A stretch of 64,000 nucleotides of DNA from Urechis unicinctus (lineage: Eukaryota; Annelida; Polychaeta; Xenopneusta; Urechidae), in the NCBI GenBank assembly GCA_034190875.2, contig CM067345.1, positions 21,356,459 to 21,420,458 on the forward strand, given 5' to 3'. A model generated the notes under the pieces. The model was not told the DNA's origin, did no database searches, and was given only the letters and a program-made list of their open reading frames with translations. Below are positions 26,301 to 42,506 of the stretch, in pieces (position 1 is the stretch's first letter; each line of letters opens with the position of its first letter). The position numbers and the translations under genes are program-made.

Positions 26301-27373
26301 ATCAGTTTGTCATGCTTTGGTATTTATGGTCTTGCGGGCTGCAATATGAGTGCGAATAACGGATAGATCCGGCTAACAAGTAGTATGGCTGAGACGCTAA
26401 CTAATCAAGATAAAATTCCTCTTGCCGTTATCTTCTCTAGCTTTCATGATATGGAATATTGTTCCATATTGACTTCTAAATATCATTCATCGGACACTAA
26501 CGTATGAGTAGCGCTGGCAATTTGCTCTACTACAAATGCAATACTTTTCATTTCCAAGTTACGTAGCCCCGGCCTATTGCGTCATACTTTCAGCTTTCAG
26601 CCCGCTCTTTGGTGTGCAATTTTTGCACCGTTCTTAATCATAACGTCAATGGTTCTATAAATATCATTCTCAAGGATTAAGCAGAGGACAGGTTTTTCAC
26701 TGACCCTTGAGATACGCCGTTTATTACATTTACCCATCTCAAATTTCTGGTACTCATTCAACCTATTATCCATTCTAGTTCTTTATCAATTATACCATGC
26801 CAATCAAATATGCTAACAAATCGGTAAACACAGAGCAAATAGCTTATATTCTTGCCCCCTGAGACAATGTTGATGGAAAGAACGGAACAGCATTTTAAGC
26901 TATTTACTTGGAGCTTGCATAGCTGTAAAATCATGTTGTTGGGCTACACACAATAACGCTGCTATTTTGCAAATGCCACAACATATTGAAACAGTTATTT
27001 GACGTTGTTGGGTACGAATCGTTAAGTGAACAAACATGAATAATAAAATGCTACATTTTTACGTGTGCATAAATACCTTTAGATGTTATAGAGGTTAAAT
27101 ATAGGCAGTTTATGGACCTCATGGTGGACTATGTTTGGCAATGTTAACATCTGACCTCGCATTAAGCATTGAAGCGTGTATAATTTGTGAAGCCGTAATA
27201 GAAGCTTAAATCAAGCAGCAACGTGGAGACGCGTTCCATTCCGTATAATCAGAATATATGACTGAGATTGAATATAAGTTGACAGTGTATTCTACATGTG
27301 TCATGTCATAGATTTAAAGAACTCTACTGAGTTGTAGGATGCAATGGTTATCCGATTTCTAGTCGTTCCCGGG
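26301..27373 (+). repeat. Interspersed repeat R3, copy A
   Basis: About 1.07 kb is the reverse complement of 35,158-36,130 over nearly its whole length, with many substitutions and small indels. Conserved anchors include TTGTCATG near the left end, GCGGGCTGCAA, AAGTAGTATGGCTG, CCTCTTGCC, CAACATGATTTTA (complement), and GCAATGGTTATCCGATTTC at the right end. No long terminal repeats, inverted termini or transposase frame were seen, so the class is undetermined. Confidence 0.8.
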
Positions 27374-27679
27374 CAAAACAAGAGCTTGAAAAACTCCTTG
27401 CGTTGGGTAGTCAGGAAGGCGAAAATCGATCATCATGGATGGAAGTGACAACATTATTTTAGATTTGTATAGTTATGATCTGAGTCGGCCCCAGTGAAGG
27501 ATGTAATCAGTAACACTAGCTACCCGCAAATCAAAATGGTACATGAGAGTTCTGTACACATAGGTGCAATTTGCCTGCGAACGACGTATTAAAACACACA
27601 TCGAATTTGGTTTAATTCAGCACAACATGTAACACCAATTGCTTGTCAGTTTGCATATTGAAAAATTACTATGCCAAAA
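27374..27679. other. Unannotated stretch
   Basis: I see nothing supportable in this segment between repeat R3 copy A and the (TA)n tract. Confidence 0.55.
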
Positions 27680-27680
27680 A

Positions 27681-27765
<85 letters not shown>

Positions 27766-27780
27766 TATATACATATGATA
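27680..27780. repeat. (TA)n microsatellite
   Basis: About 95 bp of TA repeats, with a CATA variant near the left end and GCATATACATATG variants at the right end. Confidence 0.96.
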
Positions 27781-28099
27781 TATTCATTGATGATATATTC
27801 ATTGAAGCAGAATTTTTGACGGTTATTTGAGTTTCACTTCCATTTCAACACTGTCAATGCAAACGACTCCACTGCAATATGCGGCAAGCATGTCAACCTA
27901 GCTCCATAAAAGTAATATTTTGCAATATTATACAAGTGAAAATTGCAATGACCTATTAGCGTGTACATATACATGAGCGTAATCGGAAAGGGTATCCCGG
28001 GCAGTAAAGAGCCTTGTTCGGCTGCTTGATTGTTTAGAGAATCATTGTTGGCGACGTGCAGGTGAGAGAGCAATCATCTCCATCCAACACTGGATGCTA
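27781..28099. other. Unannotated stretch
   Basis: No gene is supported. A consensus-like donor (GTGCAG then GTGAGA) lies at 28,062 on the plus strand, but the upstream sequence has stops in all frames close by. Confidence 0.5.
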
Positions 28100-28133
28100 T
28101 ATACATACGTACATACATACATACATGTTTACA

Positions 28134-28167
<34 letters not shown>

Positions 28168-28541
28168 CATACATACATACATACATACATACATACATAC
28201 ATACATACATACATACATACATACATACATACATACATACATACACCTACATACATACATACATACATACATACATACATACATACATACATACATACAT
28301 ACATACATACATACATACATCGATACATACATCGACATACATCGATACATACATCGATACATACATACATCGATACATACATAGATCGATACATACATAC
28401 ATACATACATACATACATACATACATACATACATACATACATACATACATACATACATACATACATACATACATACATACATACATACATACATACATAC
28501 ATACATACATACATACATACATACATACATACATACATACA

Positions 28542-28573
<32 letters not shown>

Positions 28574-28679
28574 CATACATACATACATACATACATACAT
28601 ACATACAGACACACATACATACATACATACATACATACATACATACATACATACATACATACATACATACATACATACA

Positions 28680-28711
<32 letters not shown>

Positions 28712-28741
28712 CATACATACATACATACATACATACATACA

Positions 28742-28773
<32 letters not shown>

Positions 28774-29262
28774 CATACATACATACATACATACATACAT
28801 ACATACATACATACATACATACATACATACATACATACATACATACATACATACATACATACATACATACATACAGACATACATACATACATACAACATA
28901 CATACATACATACATACATACATACATACATACATACATACATACATACATACATACATACATACATACATACATACATACATACATACATACATACATA
29001 CATACATACATACATACATACATACATACATACATACATACACATACATACATGCGTTCATACATACATACATATACATACATACATACATACGTTCACA
29101 TACATACATACATACATACATACATACATACATACATACATACATACATACACATACATACATACATACATACATACATACATACATACATACATACATA
29201 CATACATACATACATACATACATACATACATACATACATACATACATACATACATACATACA

Positions 29263-29298
<36 letters not shown>

Positions 29299-29302
29299 TA
29301 TA
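28100..29302. repeat. (TACA)n tetranucleotide array, about 1.2 kb
   Basis: Roughly 290 copies of a TACA/CATA unit run head to tail. A patch of CATCGATACATA variants lies at 28,318-28,390, with scattered single-base changes (CAGACACA at 28,605, ACAACATA at 28,893, GTTCACA at 29,094). A TATATA cap closes the right end. A 4-bp unit without stop codons stays open in all six frames (Tyr-Ile-His-Thr, or Cys-Met-Tyr-Val in reverse), which explains apparent frames of up to 439 codons. None is a gene. Confidence 0.98.
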
Positions 29303-31556
29303 TACATCGTATATACATACCTACAATTCGATATTTCACCTTTCACATTTGATCGTCACTAGCGGACATGCATGAAGGATTTGCAATTATAACTCATTGT
29401 AGTTGAGAGGTGTCACTATTGGAATGTTAGATGGATGCTATGGTGGGCTCTCATTTATCAGAGAGTTTCCTGGAACTGTACTGCCACTACATCTGACGTC
29501 GGTGCAGACGAAACAAACTTGGCGTCGCATAATAATCTGCTGGTAACAGGCCGTTTCCAAGCTAGTATCTTAATAATAGACATCGGCATTACTTGATGTG
29601 ACATTGGTTTTAATAATTGACGTAAAAATATTAAGAACGCTATGACATAAAACAGTAAAACGCGATCAGCAATAACGAAAAACACATATCATTATCGAAA
29701 GTGATCGAGCAGTGCTAGCAAAATGCGGCATCAAATTAACTTGAGAGCCCCATCGTTTGTACATAAGTGCATTGAACACTGAGTTATGCCTCATCTCACT
29801 GACGTTTATTTTGTAATTATGAACGCACGCAAGTGTAAATGGGTTTTTGTAGTGAGGATGAAAATTGTCGAAGCAAAAAATATCACTCTCATCATTTAGT
29901 GAATTTTTTGTAAATAAACAAATAAGCTTGCGTGAGAGTGAATGATGATATATCTCGCGAACGCTATAGCTATTAATTTGAGTGAGATGTAGATATCTGA
30001 ATAAAGGAGTCACCGACAACATTATAAGATTCATTATTGAAAGCATTTACTGACATTGCACAACATCTACCGCAGCTATTAACAATAAACGCACCGAATA
30101 AGCAATCGACTGCCCTGCTTGCAGTTGTAACTGTGTGGAATATTTATTTGGCATGCAATGCTCAACTAAACTATTCATTTATAAAAATATATCAACTATT
30201 AGTTGCCAAGGACAGACATTCGTTTCGAACATTGTAATTCCGTTTCGGGTATGGATCGATCGATCCGTACAGCATCAATCAGACAGTGCTAATATATATA
30301 CAGTTAAAACCATTCCATTTCATAAATATCACTGTATAGCTGGATATACTCTATGACTGGAGATAGAATTTGGGTCTCTTGACTCTGTTGGTTTAAAATG
30401 AAGTAGCATCAGTAAAACGACAGTCCCATAGAGTCCCACAGTACCACAGAGGGTTAATGCCCAACATATGCTTGAAATGATTAAGCGGTCTAGTGAAACA
30501 GCGGAATTAGGATTGCAGCGGTGTGATGTAGTGGTGGGTCATAACAGTAAATATGCAAGCATGTTGAGAAAAACATAAGCGTGATGTCTTTGGAAAATAA
30601 GCCATGCACGAGGGTAGTTGTCAAATTGCCGAGTATTTTGTAAATATCACAACGCATAGAAAACACCCGTAGGGCATGGTAATAAAACATAACAGAAATT
30701 GCTATTCTCTTTTTGTGTAGCAAAAATCGTGATGCATAAAGAAAAATGAGCATTTTATGTAAGTCGACTGCTATGTTAACAAGGTTATTCATATGAGATA
30801 AATTAAATTGATCCATATACGGTATTCTATCACGTCTAGACGCAATTTTAGTTGTTCACCTCATATCTCCAGAAACGTTTGGTTAACGCTACATCTTAAT
30901 ATTAATAGTACATGGAAAAGATGCCACAAGCTCATTTGCATACAAAACAAAAACTCTATCATTACTTTATGCTGTTCACTGATTTGGTGGTTGGTCTGTT
31001 GGGGTACAACAATCTACGAAAACACAAGCACAAATAATTCCCAGAAGCATTTAAAATCATGTAAATCGGAAGCATACTGACAAAGCAAACGAGAATTATA
31101 CACTAATCCTGCGCTTAAACCTCGGATAATTCCATGTCAAATTTTGGCGATAAGCCACTATATGCTATAATCGTTAATGCTTAATACAGCCGGGAGAGGA
31201 GGGGGTGGGGGGGTGTCGTTGCGGTAAGGTTAATAATTAATGACAAGTTACGTTAATGATTGACATCATTGTTATTCGACACAGGGATGATTAAAGCAGT
31301 GAGTAAAATATAACGGTACGCCTTATTATTATGCTCTACATGAATCTTGTGTAACAAAAAACTGGCGGGTTGTCTGTGTTATTCACCATATTTCTGTGGC
31401 GCGTATCATTGTGTTTACTTGGTTTTATATATCAAATTTGTGCTTGTCATAAAGAGCGCGTCGCAGTGTGTGTATATATGTGTTGTACATGTGTAGTCAT
31501 GGCATTGTCATTGAAGGTTGCATTCATATACAACCAGTCATCAGTAAAATTGATTG
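29303..31556. other. Unannotated stretch
   Basis: No gene or element is recognised. The longest frames are 126 codons (29,666-30,046 minus) and 108 codons (30,490-30,816 minus). Both are AT-rich, without domains or exon signals. A short G-rich patch (GGAGGGGGTGGGGGGGTG) lies at about 31,198. Confidence 0.5.
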
Positions 31557-32053
<497 letters not shown>

Positions 32054-33187
32054 TTAAGCTTCTTTCTTATTATCTCGAAACTGAATCTCGTTTGGGTTCA
32101 ATGGATTTTAAGCTTGAGGGGGATAGAGTGTGGCTCTGACACTATTGTTATACAAAATGTCAATAGAGTGCGAGGAATTGACAGACTATTCAGATACGAT
32201 ATGAGTATCGATGAATTCTGACGCTCAATCGCAGAAGACCTACGCCTAGCTCTGAATTGCCCCAGACAAAATAATGTTTCAGTTCCTGACTGATTGGTCC
32301 CAAAAGAGTACCAAAATATTCAAATTGTTCTTGGATCTGCGCCTGCAATGGTATATTCCCTTTTGCATCAGTTATTGGATGATTTGTCAAGTAGCAAATG
32401 CTGGAACAGTGTAGTAACTATAGCAATTGCAAATTATGAGAAAGCAACTGTTGTCCATCCCATACCCTTTGGCAATAAGGGCACTTTTTGTAAACCCAAC
32501 GCGTCTTGGCAATAAAGTTTGTGGCCTAAACGTTCCTGACATTGCATACTGCATGAAAATGCAGCTTATGGTATTAATCAGTCCCCGACATACATTTTAA
32601 AGCTACTTTTGTTCGGCAGTCTAAGCAGCATAAAATATTTTCGCGAACTCTGAAGTGTTTATTGCGTAAATGACGGAAATATCTGGCTATAAATGGTGTT
32701 CCATTTAAACCGGAATACTTGCGACGGAACATCCTTTTGCCCTTGCATTTTTGCATGCAAATATTGCTTTCACATGCATGGTTATGTTTTGATATTAAAC
32801 ACAGAAAATGAATAGAATGGATGCTTACGACAATATACGGCGGTACCGGTTGCATGAGGAGAGCAAGTTGACCTCGATTAACTGCTCACAATCTGACATA
32901 GTTAGGAAAATGACCCCAGCCAACGAGTTTGTTCCGTGTTCTATGTACCCACATATGCGTTTAAGTAGTTGAAATATATGCTAATCGTTAATCTTGATAA
33001 ATATGTTGGCCATTGGCGTGACCTAGCTACATTGGTGAAAGGTTGAAAGTGGTTTAAAGTAATGATGCTGAGAAATGTTCCTGTGTTGAAGTGGTGTTCA
33101 TTATGTCGATCATTGTCAACTGTTGGGGTTTTAAACTTTTTCATTTGTAGTACAGATTTCTCACTTATGGGGAAATATTGAGGTAAG
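32054..33187. other. Unannotated stretch
   Basis: No gene is supported. Around 32,170-32,300 a degenerate frame (RGIDRLFRYDMSIDEF, stop, RSIAEDLRLALNCPRQ) has protein-like composition but carries stops. It may be a fossil coding remnant of unknown type. Confidence 0.4.
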
Positions 33188-33346
33188 GTTTCGTCATAAT
33201 TTTCGTTCTAGTCCATTGATGAATACAGGCACTTAATCAGGTGCCACATGATTAATAACCAACGAAATGCCATCCTACAAATTTAATATCTAAGCCCCTG
33301 TTCGCATCAGCATCTGAACTCATGTGTTAGCTGCTATATTTACAGC
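33188..33346 (+). repeat. Interspersed repeat R2, copy 2
   Basis: This is the diverged same-orientation partner of 25,455-25,612. The conserved block runs from TTCTAGTCCATTG to GTTAGCTGCTATAT. About 7.7 kb separates the two copies. Confidence 0.7.
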
Positions 33347-33459
33347 TTCCACATTGCTATTCACAGGTTCGCTTTTCCATTAGAGATTTCAACATGGCAA
33401 AATATGAAGATTTTCATTTGCTATCACGCCAGGTCCACTCCAATTACCAAAAAACCCTC

Positions 33460-33605
33460 ACACACATACACACACATATGTATTTAAATATATGTCTGTG
33501 TGTGTGTGCGTGCGTGCGTATGTGTGTGTATTTTCTCTTTATAAAAACGAACTTACGCGCGTGTGTGTGTATGTATGTGTGTGTGCGTGTGTGTGTGTGC
33601 GTTTT
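33460..33605. repeat. Imperfect (CA)n then (TG)n/(CG) simple repeat
   Basis: CACACATACACACA is followed by TGTGTGTG with TGCG variants in two blocks, potentially able to form a hairpin between the CA and TG arms. Confidence 0.9.
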
Positions 33606-35157
33606 CTTTTGGTAAATATAAAACAATAGCAAAAAACGACCTTACGGTTGTTACCAGGATTTAAAACCCATGGTAACTTGTATTGCTGAAAACAACTTAT
33701 CTGCTGAGTGCGTTGGTAAAGGTGCCAATCATGTGTATGGATGTTTTGCGGCACTGGTAACGAGCATTATAACCTTAACATTTAATACATTGATTAAATT
33801 ATCTTCGACAATCTGCGACAGCGTTACAGCATTCGGCGATTCTGTGTAGTGCAAGCATTAATCATGATCAGTTAAGGAAATATTTAATTTGAGCGCTTAT
33901 TGAGATAATGCCGGTCTGTCATAGACTCTCAAGCATGGCCCCAATCGATGCTGACGCATTTGCTGGATAGAAAGAATACGAATTAAAAAACAATTAAGTA
34001 TCTTGGTGCATTAAGTGGCATCCTATATGATATCATCACGAATCAGTTACTTCATAACCGGCGCATGTCTTTCTTAAATACATTTTTGCACCGTTGATGA
34101 CGTCTTAGCACCATATTCAATTAAACGAAATTGCAATGAGCCTAACCTCATGCCTACTCGGTTAATTGGATTAAACAAGTGAGTTCACATCCCTGAAAAA
34201 GGCAGCCTGTATAGATGAAAGATACATAAGTTCCAAATATTACCGTTGTAATGTACAGGTATTTTAACAACCAAGAAGAGACCGATAAGAATGCTGATGT
34301 ATGCAAATATTTCCCACGTAGAGCACAAGGTGTGCTACACTCTGGTGTTTATAAGGCATCAAGCGATGATCTTCCTTGCAATGTTCACATTACGAACTAC
34401 CTAAAACGATGGGAGATTTTTCTGACCATGATCATAAACTATGGTAATAAAATGTGGTGATTGTCAGTGTTATACTACGCCTCGTTATTGCTTTACGTAC
34501 TTCGATTGAAATCATCAGAATAAATCAAGCACTCAGTTATTACTCAATGACGTTAATGCGTCATGCAGGGAACTGGAAAGCACATAAACGTGTTTACCAG
34601 TGTGTTGCTTCTGATGGAGTAGACATATGTGTCTACTTTAAAGAGACTGTTCAGCCCCATATAAGGCGATCAGGGATCATTTCGTTATAACATTATTACG
34701 TTTAACGTAAGTAATGACATCTTCTAATTTGTGACGCAAAGTTTACATGATGGAAAATTATGTTGAGATTGGATTAAAATGCATTAAGCATATTCGACCG
34801 ACGAAAGGCAATAGGAAGGGCGTGCCAGACAATTACTAAATACTCACCGTATAAAGACATATTTGGAGATTTACGGACTTGTAGCAGATACTTGTCTATA
34901 GATAAATGACCCCTCGCAGGCTGGTAATCACCAGTAAGTTCCGGCGGGAAGCTTGGAGCGGTTCAATAACAGCCTTACAGATGTGTGGAAGAATTTTGTT
35001 AATAATGCGTTATTCCACAGGAAGCTAATTAAGTTTCCATAATTATCAAGTAGTCTCATCGCGCCTAAATAAACCTACATGCGGAATTATGTTTCCTTTG
35101 CTTAGGGAAATAAATGAACATGACATGTTAAACGTACCGGTGTACAGGTTTATGTCG
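33606..35157. other. Unannotated stretch
   Basis: No gene, RNA or element was recognised. Open frames are up to 78 codons. Confidence 0.55.
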
Positions 35158-36130
35158 GTTTAGGAAACAACTGGAAATCGGATAACCATTGCCTCCTACA
35201 ACGCACGAGAGTTCTTTACGTCTGTGCGATGACATATGAAGAGCACAACTTATATTCGATCTCAACCATATATTCTGCTTACAATGAATGCAACGCATCC
35301 ACGTTGTTGCTTGATTTTAGATTATATTACGGCTTCACGAAATACTAACTCTTCAATGATTACTGTGAGATCAGATGTAAACATTGCCAAACATAGTCCA
35401 CCATGTGTTCCATAAACTGCCTATATTTATCCGCAATAACATCTTAAAGTATTTATGCATACGTAAATATGTAGCATTTTATTATTCATAGCTGTTCATT
35501 TAACGATTCGGACCCAAAAACATCAAATAATAGTTCCAATGTGTTGTGGCGTTGGCAAAATAGCAACGTTATTGTGTGTAACCCAACAACATGATTTTAT
35601 AGCTATGCTCCAAGTAAATAGCTAACAATATTGTTCTGTGCTGTGCACTGTCATCAACATTGTCTCAAGGGGCAAGAATATAAGATATTTGCTCTGTTTT
35701 TACCCATGTGTTAGCATATTTGAAGGGCATGGTATAATTGATAAAACACTAGAATGGACAATAGGTTCGTTGTGTACCAAACATTTAAGATTGGGTAAAT
35801 GTTACAAACAGCGTAAGGGTCAGTCATAAATCTGTCCTAAGCTTAATCTTTGAGATTGATATTGATAGAACTATTCACGTACTGATCAATAAAGTTGCAA
35901 AAATTGCATTGCATTTGTAGAAATTGCCAGCGCTGCTCATACGTAATTGTCCCATGAAAGATATATAGTTGGCAATATGGAACAGTATTTCAAGTCATGA
36001 AGATAATGGCAAGAGGAATGTAATCCAGATAAGTAGGCGTCGCAGCCATACTACTTTTCAGACTGTTTTATCAGTTTTTTGCATTCGTGTTGCAGCCCGC
36101 AATACTATAATAAGCAAAACATGACAAACA
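35158..36130 (-). repeat. Interspersed repeat R3, copy B (inverted)
   Basis: This is the reverse-complement partner of 26,301-27,373. The order of shared anchors is reversed, from GAAATCGGATAACCATTGCC at the left to ACAAACACGT at the right. The two copies lie about 7.8 kb apart, forming a large diverged inverted repeat. The 63-codon frame inside it has an equivalent aligned segment in copy A, but no reading frame is maintained in both. Confidence 0.8.
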
Positions 36131-36399
36131 CGTTTTTTCCCTGAGCCAGTTATGTCTTTTAAAGGTGCATTTTACTAAAAATTATAAAATTCTGTTGTGT
36201 AAAAACAGTTCATATTGTAATCCGTGACCCCATCTATTTCTAAGGCCTTTGAGAAGTCTAATACAAAACTGCACATGGTAGACGCTGAAAACAGATGGAG
36301 TTAGTGCTATATTACCAATAAAAGATGGACTTGCCCATGTGTAGTTATGTTTTCACAAATAGGAGTAACATCAAATGGGCCAAAAATGCATATTTAACT
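36131..36399. other. Unannotated stretch
   Basis: I see nothing supportable between repeat R3 copy B and the degenerate tandem repeat. Confidence 0.5.
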
Positions 36400-36645
36400 G
36401 CAGCTAGTTATATTCTTTCACCGATGCAGTCTGTATATTTCCCTTGTGCCAATTGTGATAATTGCACCTATATTCGTTCTTTCACTGGTGCTATTTTCAG
36501 CTGCTCCGTTGGGCAGGTGGTGTGCTTTCATTGCAGCTAGCTATTATCTTTCATTGGTGCCATTGTATGTGTTCCCTTAGGCTAGTTGTAATATCTTTCC
36601 TTCACTGGTGCCACTTTGTCTCCCTCCATAAAGCTATCTGACCAT
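36400..36645. repeat. Degenerate ~50-60-bp tandem repeat
   Basis: About four diverged units each contain CTAGTTATAT, CTATATTCG, CTAGCTATTAT or CTAGTTGTAAT, then CTTTCACTGGTGCCA or a variant, then a T/C-rich stretch. Unit lengths vary, so it is an old tandem repeat without a kept frame. Confidence 0.6.
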
Positions 36646-38749
<2,104 letters not shown>

Positions 38750-39282
38750 CTGCTTCCTGTCGAAGTCCGTATATATATAAAACCTGAATATATGACAGTA
38801 AGATCAGCCACTCACTCACCAGTGTACAACCTGTATGCAGGTAGTCGGTTAGGAACAAGACTGAATCACTTGCAGATATGATTACACAGAAGGACATGGA
38901 CATTCTAGCTCGGTCAGAAACATGGCTGGGCACAGCTGGAGATCAGGAGATACTGTATAAACTCGTGCCATTAGGTTACAGGATCCACAGTGTTCCTAGG
39001 TCCAACAACAAGCGAAGAGGTGCTGTCGCCATTGTGTATAAAGCTGGGCTATTAATCCATCCTGTCACTTCAGTACAACAGAAATACACCCAGCTTGAAC
39101 ATGCAGAATGTCTGCTCAGCACCAATTGTCTATTGATTATTGTCCTTTTATTAGATTTTATTGTCTTCTTAAAGTTTGAATATCCGATATGTGATCTAAT
39201 ATTTAATTTATCTGTGATTGTGCAGCGCCTTTGAGATCTTTTCTGATAAATTGGCGCTATATAAATTTGGTATAGTAATAAT

Positions 39283-39289
<7 letters not shown>
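38750..39289 (+). mobile_element. Internally deleted LINE remnant (CR1/L2/Rex1-like), array copy 1
   Basis: The left part encodes the start of an APE-type LINE endonuclease (see 38,878-39,234). The right part is a LINE 3' tail: a stem-loop with AGCGCC at 39,224-39,229 pairing with GGCGCT at 39,253-39,258, then ATATAAAT and a (TAA)n end. This tail style is typical of CR1/L2/Rex1-group elements. The remaining endonuclease and the entire reverse transcriptase are missing, so the element is non-autonomous. Unlike copies 2 and 3 it lacks the 48 bases before CTGCTTCCTG. Confidence 0.85.
38878..39234 (+). pseudogene. LINE ORF2 endonuclease fragment fused to 3' tail, array copy 1
   Basis: Residues 1-82 match the beginning of a LINE-encoded APE-like endonuclease: KDMDILARSETWLG contains the catalytic-type Glu14, followed by PLGYRIHSVPRS (31-42) and a Gly/Arg-Ala-Val-Ala segment. 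After LLST the frame runs through former 3' UTR and codes a meaningless hydrophobic tail. Intact LINE ORF2 proteins are about 900-1000 residues, so over 90% is gone, including the other catalytic residues and the reverse transcriptase. Copy 1 has KRRGAV where copies 2 and 3 have KRGGAV. It is not expected to be functional. Confidence 0.8.

Positions 39290-39364
<75 letters not shown>
39285..39364. repeat. (TA)n with short (TG)n after LINE tail
   Basis: The (TAA)n tail merges into about 65 bp of TA and then four TG units. The same arrangement follows the LINE in copies 2 and 3, with one CATA interruption there. Confidence 0.95.
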
Positions 39365-42300
39365 TCTCTTAATGAGGTCACAGAATGTGCACTAGAGGGT
39401 CGAAGCTAGGGAAAAAAAAAAACGAGATTCGCATATTTCTTGGTGATCAATTCGATGAAACGGCAGTTTTATTGGGATGAATGCTACGATTATGCAGCCG
39501 TCAACATTGTGATAGCCTGCCGACAATATAATTATGTCTAACGAGGTGTATAGTAGCAATCTATTTTATCACGAAGATTGAAGTAAATCTTGATCGGCAA
39601 CATATGCTGATAAGGATAATGGCAGCCATGAATATACAGGTGGATTCAAGCTATTCCAAATGGGACAGTTTTTTGTTTATTTGACTTTCAATAACTGCGT
39701 TCTAGTAAAATAGAAACGCCCAACTATATAACTGTATAACTGTGACATTTTCCATGAAAGGTGAACGTGAACTTAGTGACCTGTGCAACCTTTTCATTTG
39801 GTGAGCGTCCATACCCACAAGCAGCGAACATTATTTATAGACGGTTTCACACAAGCAGTGATGGGGGATTCCTGGCGTGGAATGCTCGTAGGTAATTTGA
39901 TGCTCGTTGCAAAAAAATTGTGTCAGGAGCACGACACGCGATATAACTGATATATGCTCCATAATATTATACGACCAGAACAAAAGGATGTACGATAAGA
40001 TATAGAGCTAGAAAGCACAATGTTTTCAAATTGCTCATCGATTGTATACGCAACTCTATCGTCTCCTACGAACTAAATTGTTGCGTATGATCATCAGTTG
40101 CAATTGATAACTGATAGGTAGTTGTACTTTCAAAAACATAGTTTTTCTAGATTAATTTCATGCAGATATATACAGGCCTGGTGGAGAAGGCTTGTGGTTT
40201 TATATCATGAATAAGCGCCGTTCCTTAATTTTTCTAGTGAATGGCAGAATCGACTTTGGCACATATCTAATGATGGTATGTTATTTGCCAACACGCAATT
40301 GACCAGTAAGGCAGAGAGAAGGTAAGCATACAAAACAACCACAGATATGTCTGCTACTTAAATGAGGTCAGAGCTATGGGGATTGCCGTAAGAAACCTCC
40401 GAGAGCGGTTATCTTTATGATTAACGCATCGTTATACCAACACCCTGCTACAGACCAAATTTAAGATCTACCATATCATGCATTACATTTTGAGGCAATT
40501 AATCTGTAATTTGTACTAGCTAATTAGGTAGCAGTTTTAAGGTCATTGCTGTGGTTCTGGAAAAACACACATGCAAGCAAAATAGTGGTCATCTGTGAAC
40601 AGAAATGTTGCCAAGGGGCATGAATATCTATCAAGTTCCTACGACGCAGACTCTGTAGCAGCATGCCAGAAGGTCAACCATAAAACTGTTCAGATCATTG
40701 TCGCTGCATCAGCTTAAATATTGCACCATTATCAAAACCATCGAGCGAAGAATTAGTAGAGCTGCTTACATTATGATGTAAGAAAGAGTAGCGAGATATT
40801 CCTACATGTCATTTTGATCATTGTTGTTATTGTATTTATCTGAGATATCACATGTATATTGGATTTCAGCCATACGACAAGAGCTATGAACAAGAACAAT
40901 GAAAATTACAAATCTTCCTAGAGAATGTCCCGGTTCATTTACAGTGATGTTGCTCGGCAAATATTGCCGACATCCACGTTGACAGTATTTAATGCGTTCA
41001 TAATATAATGATCAGACAAATAAATCTACGATATCATTTGTTCAATGTTCACTTGAAATAGTGTCTGCAAATAGCATCTGCATTCAGTTGATTTAAATGC
41101 TAGGACGTCACAAAATAATCAACCGAGAGTTCTCTATTAAAAAAGTGATAAACGTAGACGTTTTATGTAAACATGTTATGTGAACATTTAATCTAAATAT
41201 GTTATGCTATACTTGTGCATAAACCCTATTTACTGATCGTGCTGGTCAAGCGAGCAGTCATTGGTCTCTCTCAAGCAATGAAATGGAATAGCCGCCTTAC
41301 GCCACTAACCACACAAGCCCTGTATGCAACTGAACGCATACCCAGCGAGTTGATTCTCGTTAATCATACATAAAACATAAGGTCGTGTTTGTATGAAATT
41401 TCAGCTCAAGGGCGTTCAATAACTAAGTCACATATTGCCAGCATCTTAACTAGGTTTCTTTGCAAGCCCTGATATAGATTAGTACAGTAACTCAATATGG
41501 TTGTACACGCTCATAAGTATGTGCAATTGAGATTACAAGAAATAAGGTCTTGACTAGGCACCGTGGTATACGAAAGGACAAGGACACTGCTTTAGTGTTG
41601 TGTATAAATGTAGGACAGAGTTGAAAATGTTGTTAAGTAACGTCTGCAAAAGATACATCAATGCTTGTAAACATTTTGCGGAGTGTTCTATACCAAGGTG
41701 AATAAAGTGATGTTTCTTACTTTAACCGAGGAGTTGGGTACTTCTAATGAGGCAATCTAAAAATATTTATTGAGTCTTAATATATTCAAATGTGTTTACG
41801 AGCAATATATTAGCGTGGAATCTGTGATTATCCCAGGGCTCCGGCGGGACGTTTCCAAACATTTTACATATCCCCCTACCTCTCTGACACATCATCTTCC
41901 TGGAGGAAATCAAGGGGTTTTTAGCAGATTGCTCGTAGTCTAGCAATCACCCCAACATAGTTTGCTGTGATTGCAAAACCATCGCTCTTTCAGTTCTGAA
42001 ATATTCCTACGCTTCCATGACTAGATAGCGACTTGTACCGAAAACAACATCTAATGTACGTGTATTTACAACACACTGACACGCACATGATTGGCCCACA
42101 CTTTCTTAAAATATTCATCATTATAAAGCATCTAGCATTGTCTAGGTTCGAAGCCTATTTCAATGAAAACACAAATCAATAACAGCTGAACGTCAACGAG
42201 AACATATAAGACCAATCAATTAACCGTAAATACAAACAATGAAACATATAGCAAGCTGTTAAGCGGGGCTAAACCGAAAAAACGAGCGGTTATTAAGTAA

Positions 42301-42410
42301 TATATAATCTGGGGGTTCTGGCGCAGCTGGCGACGGTTCTGGACATACCCAATCCAGCCCACCAGCGCCCAACCATTCTTCCCAACCCTCCGGTTTGTAT
42401 TGCCAAGGTA

Positions 42411-42506
42411 TTACCTAGTATTGTTGTAGTAGTGTTATAGTATTGTTGGAGTATTGTTGTAGCATTGTTGTAGTATTGTTGTAGTATTGTTGTAGTATTG
42501 TTGTAG
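42411..42506. repeat. 11-bp minisatellite (AGTATTGTTGT)n, copy 1
   Basis: About eight imperfect units of AGTATTGTTGT with single-base variants. It is duplicated exactly in array copy 2 at 46,595-46,685. Confidence 0.9.

Noticed and set aside
28056..29375. Apparent 439-codon (plus) and 405-codon (minus) proteins of YIHT or CMYV repeats
   Set aside because: They are translations of the (TACA)n microsatellite, which lacks stops in every frame. There is no coding evidence.
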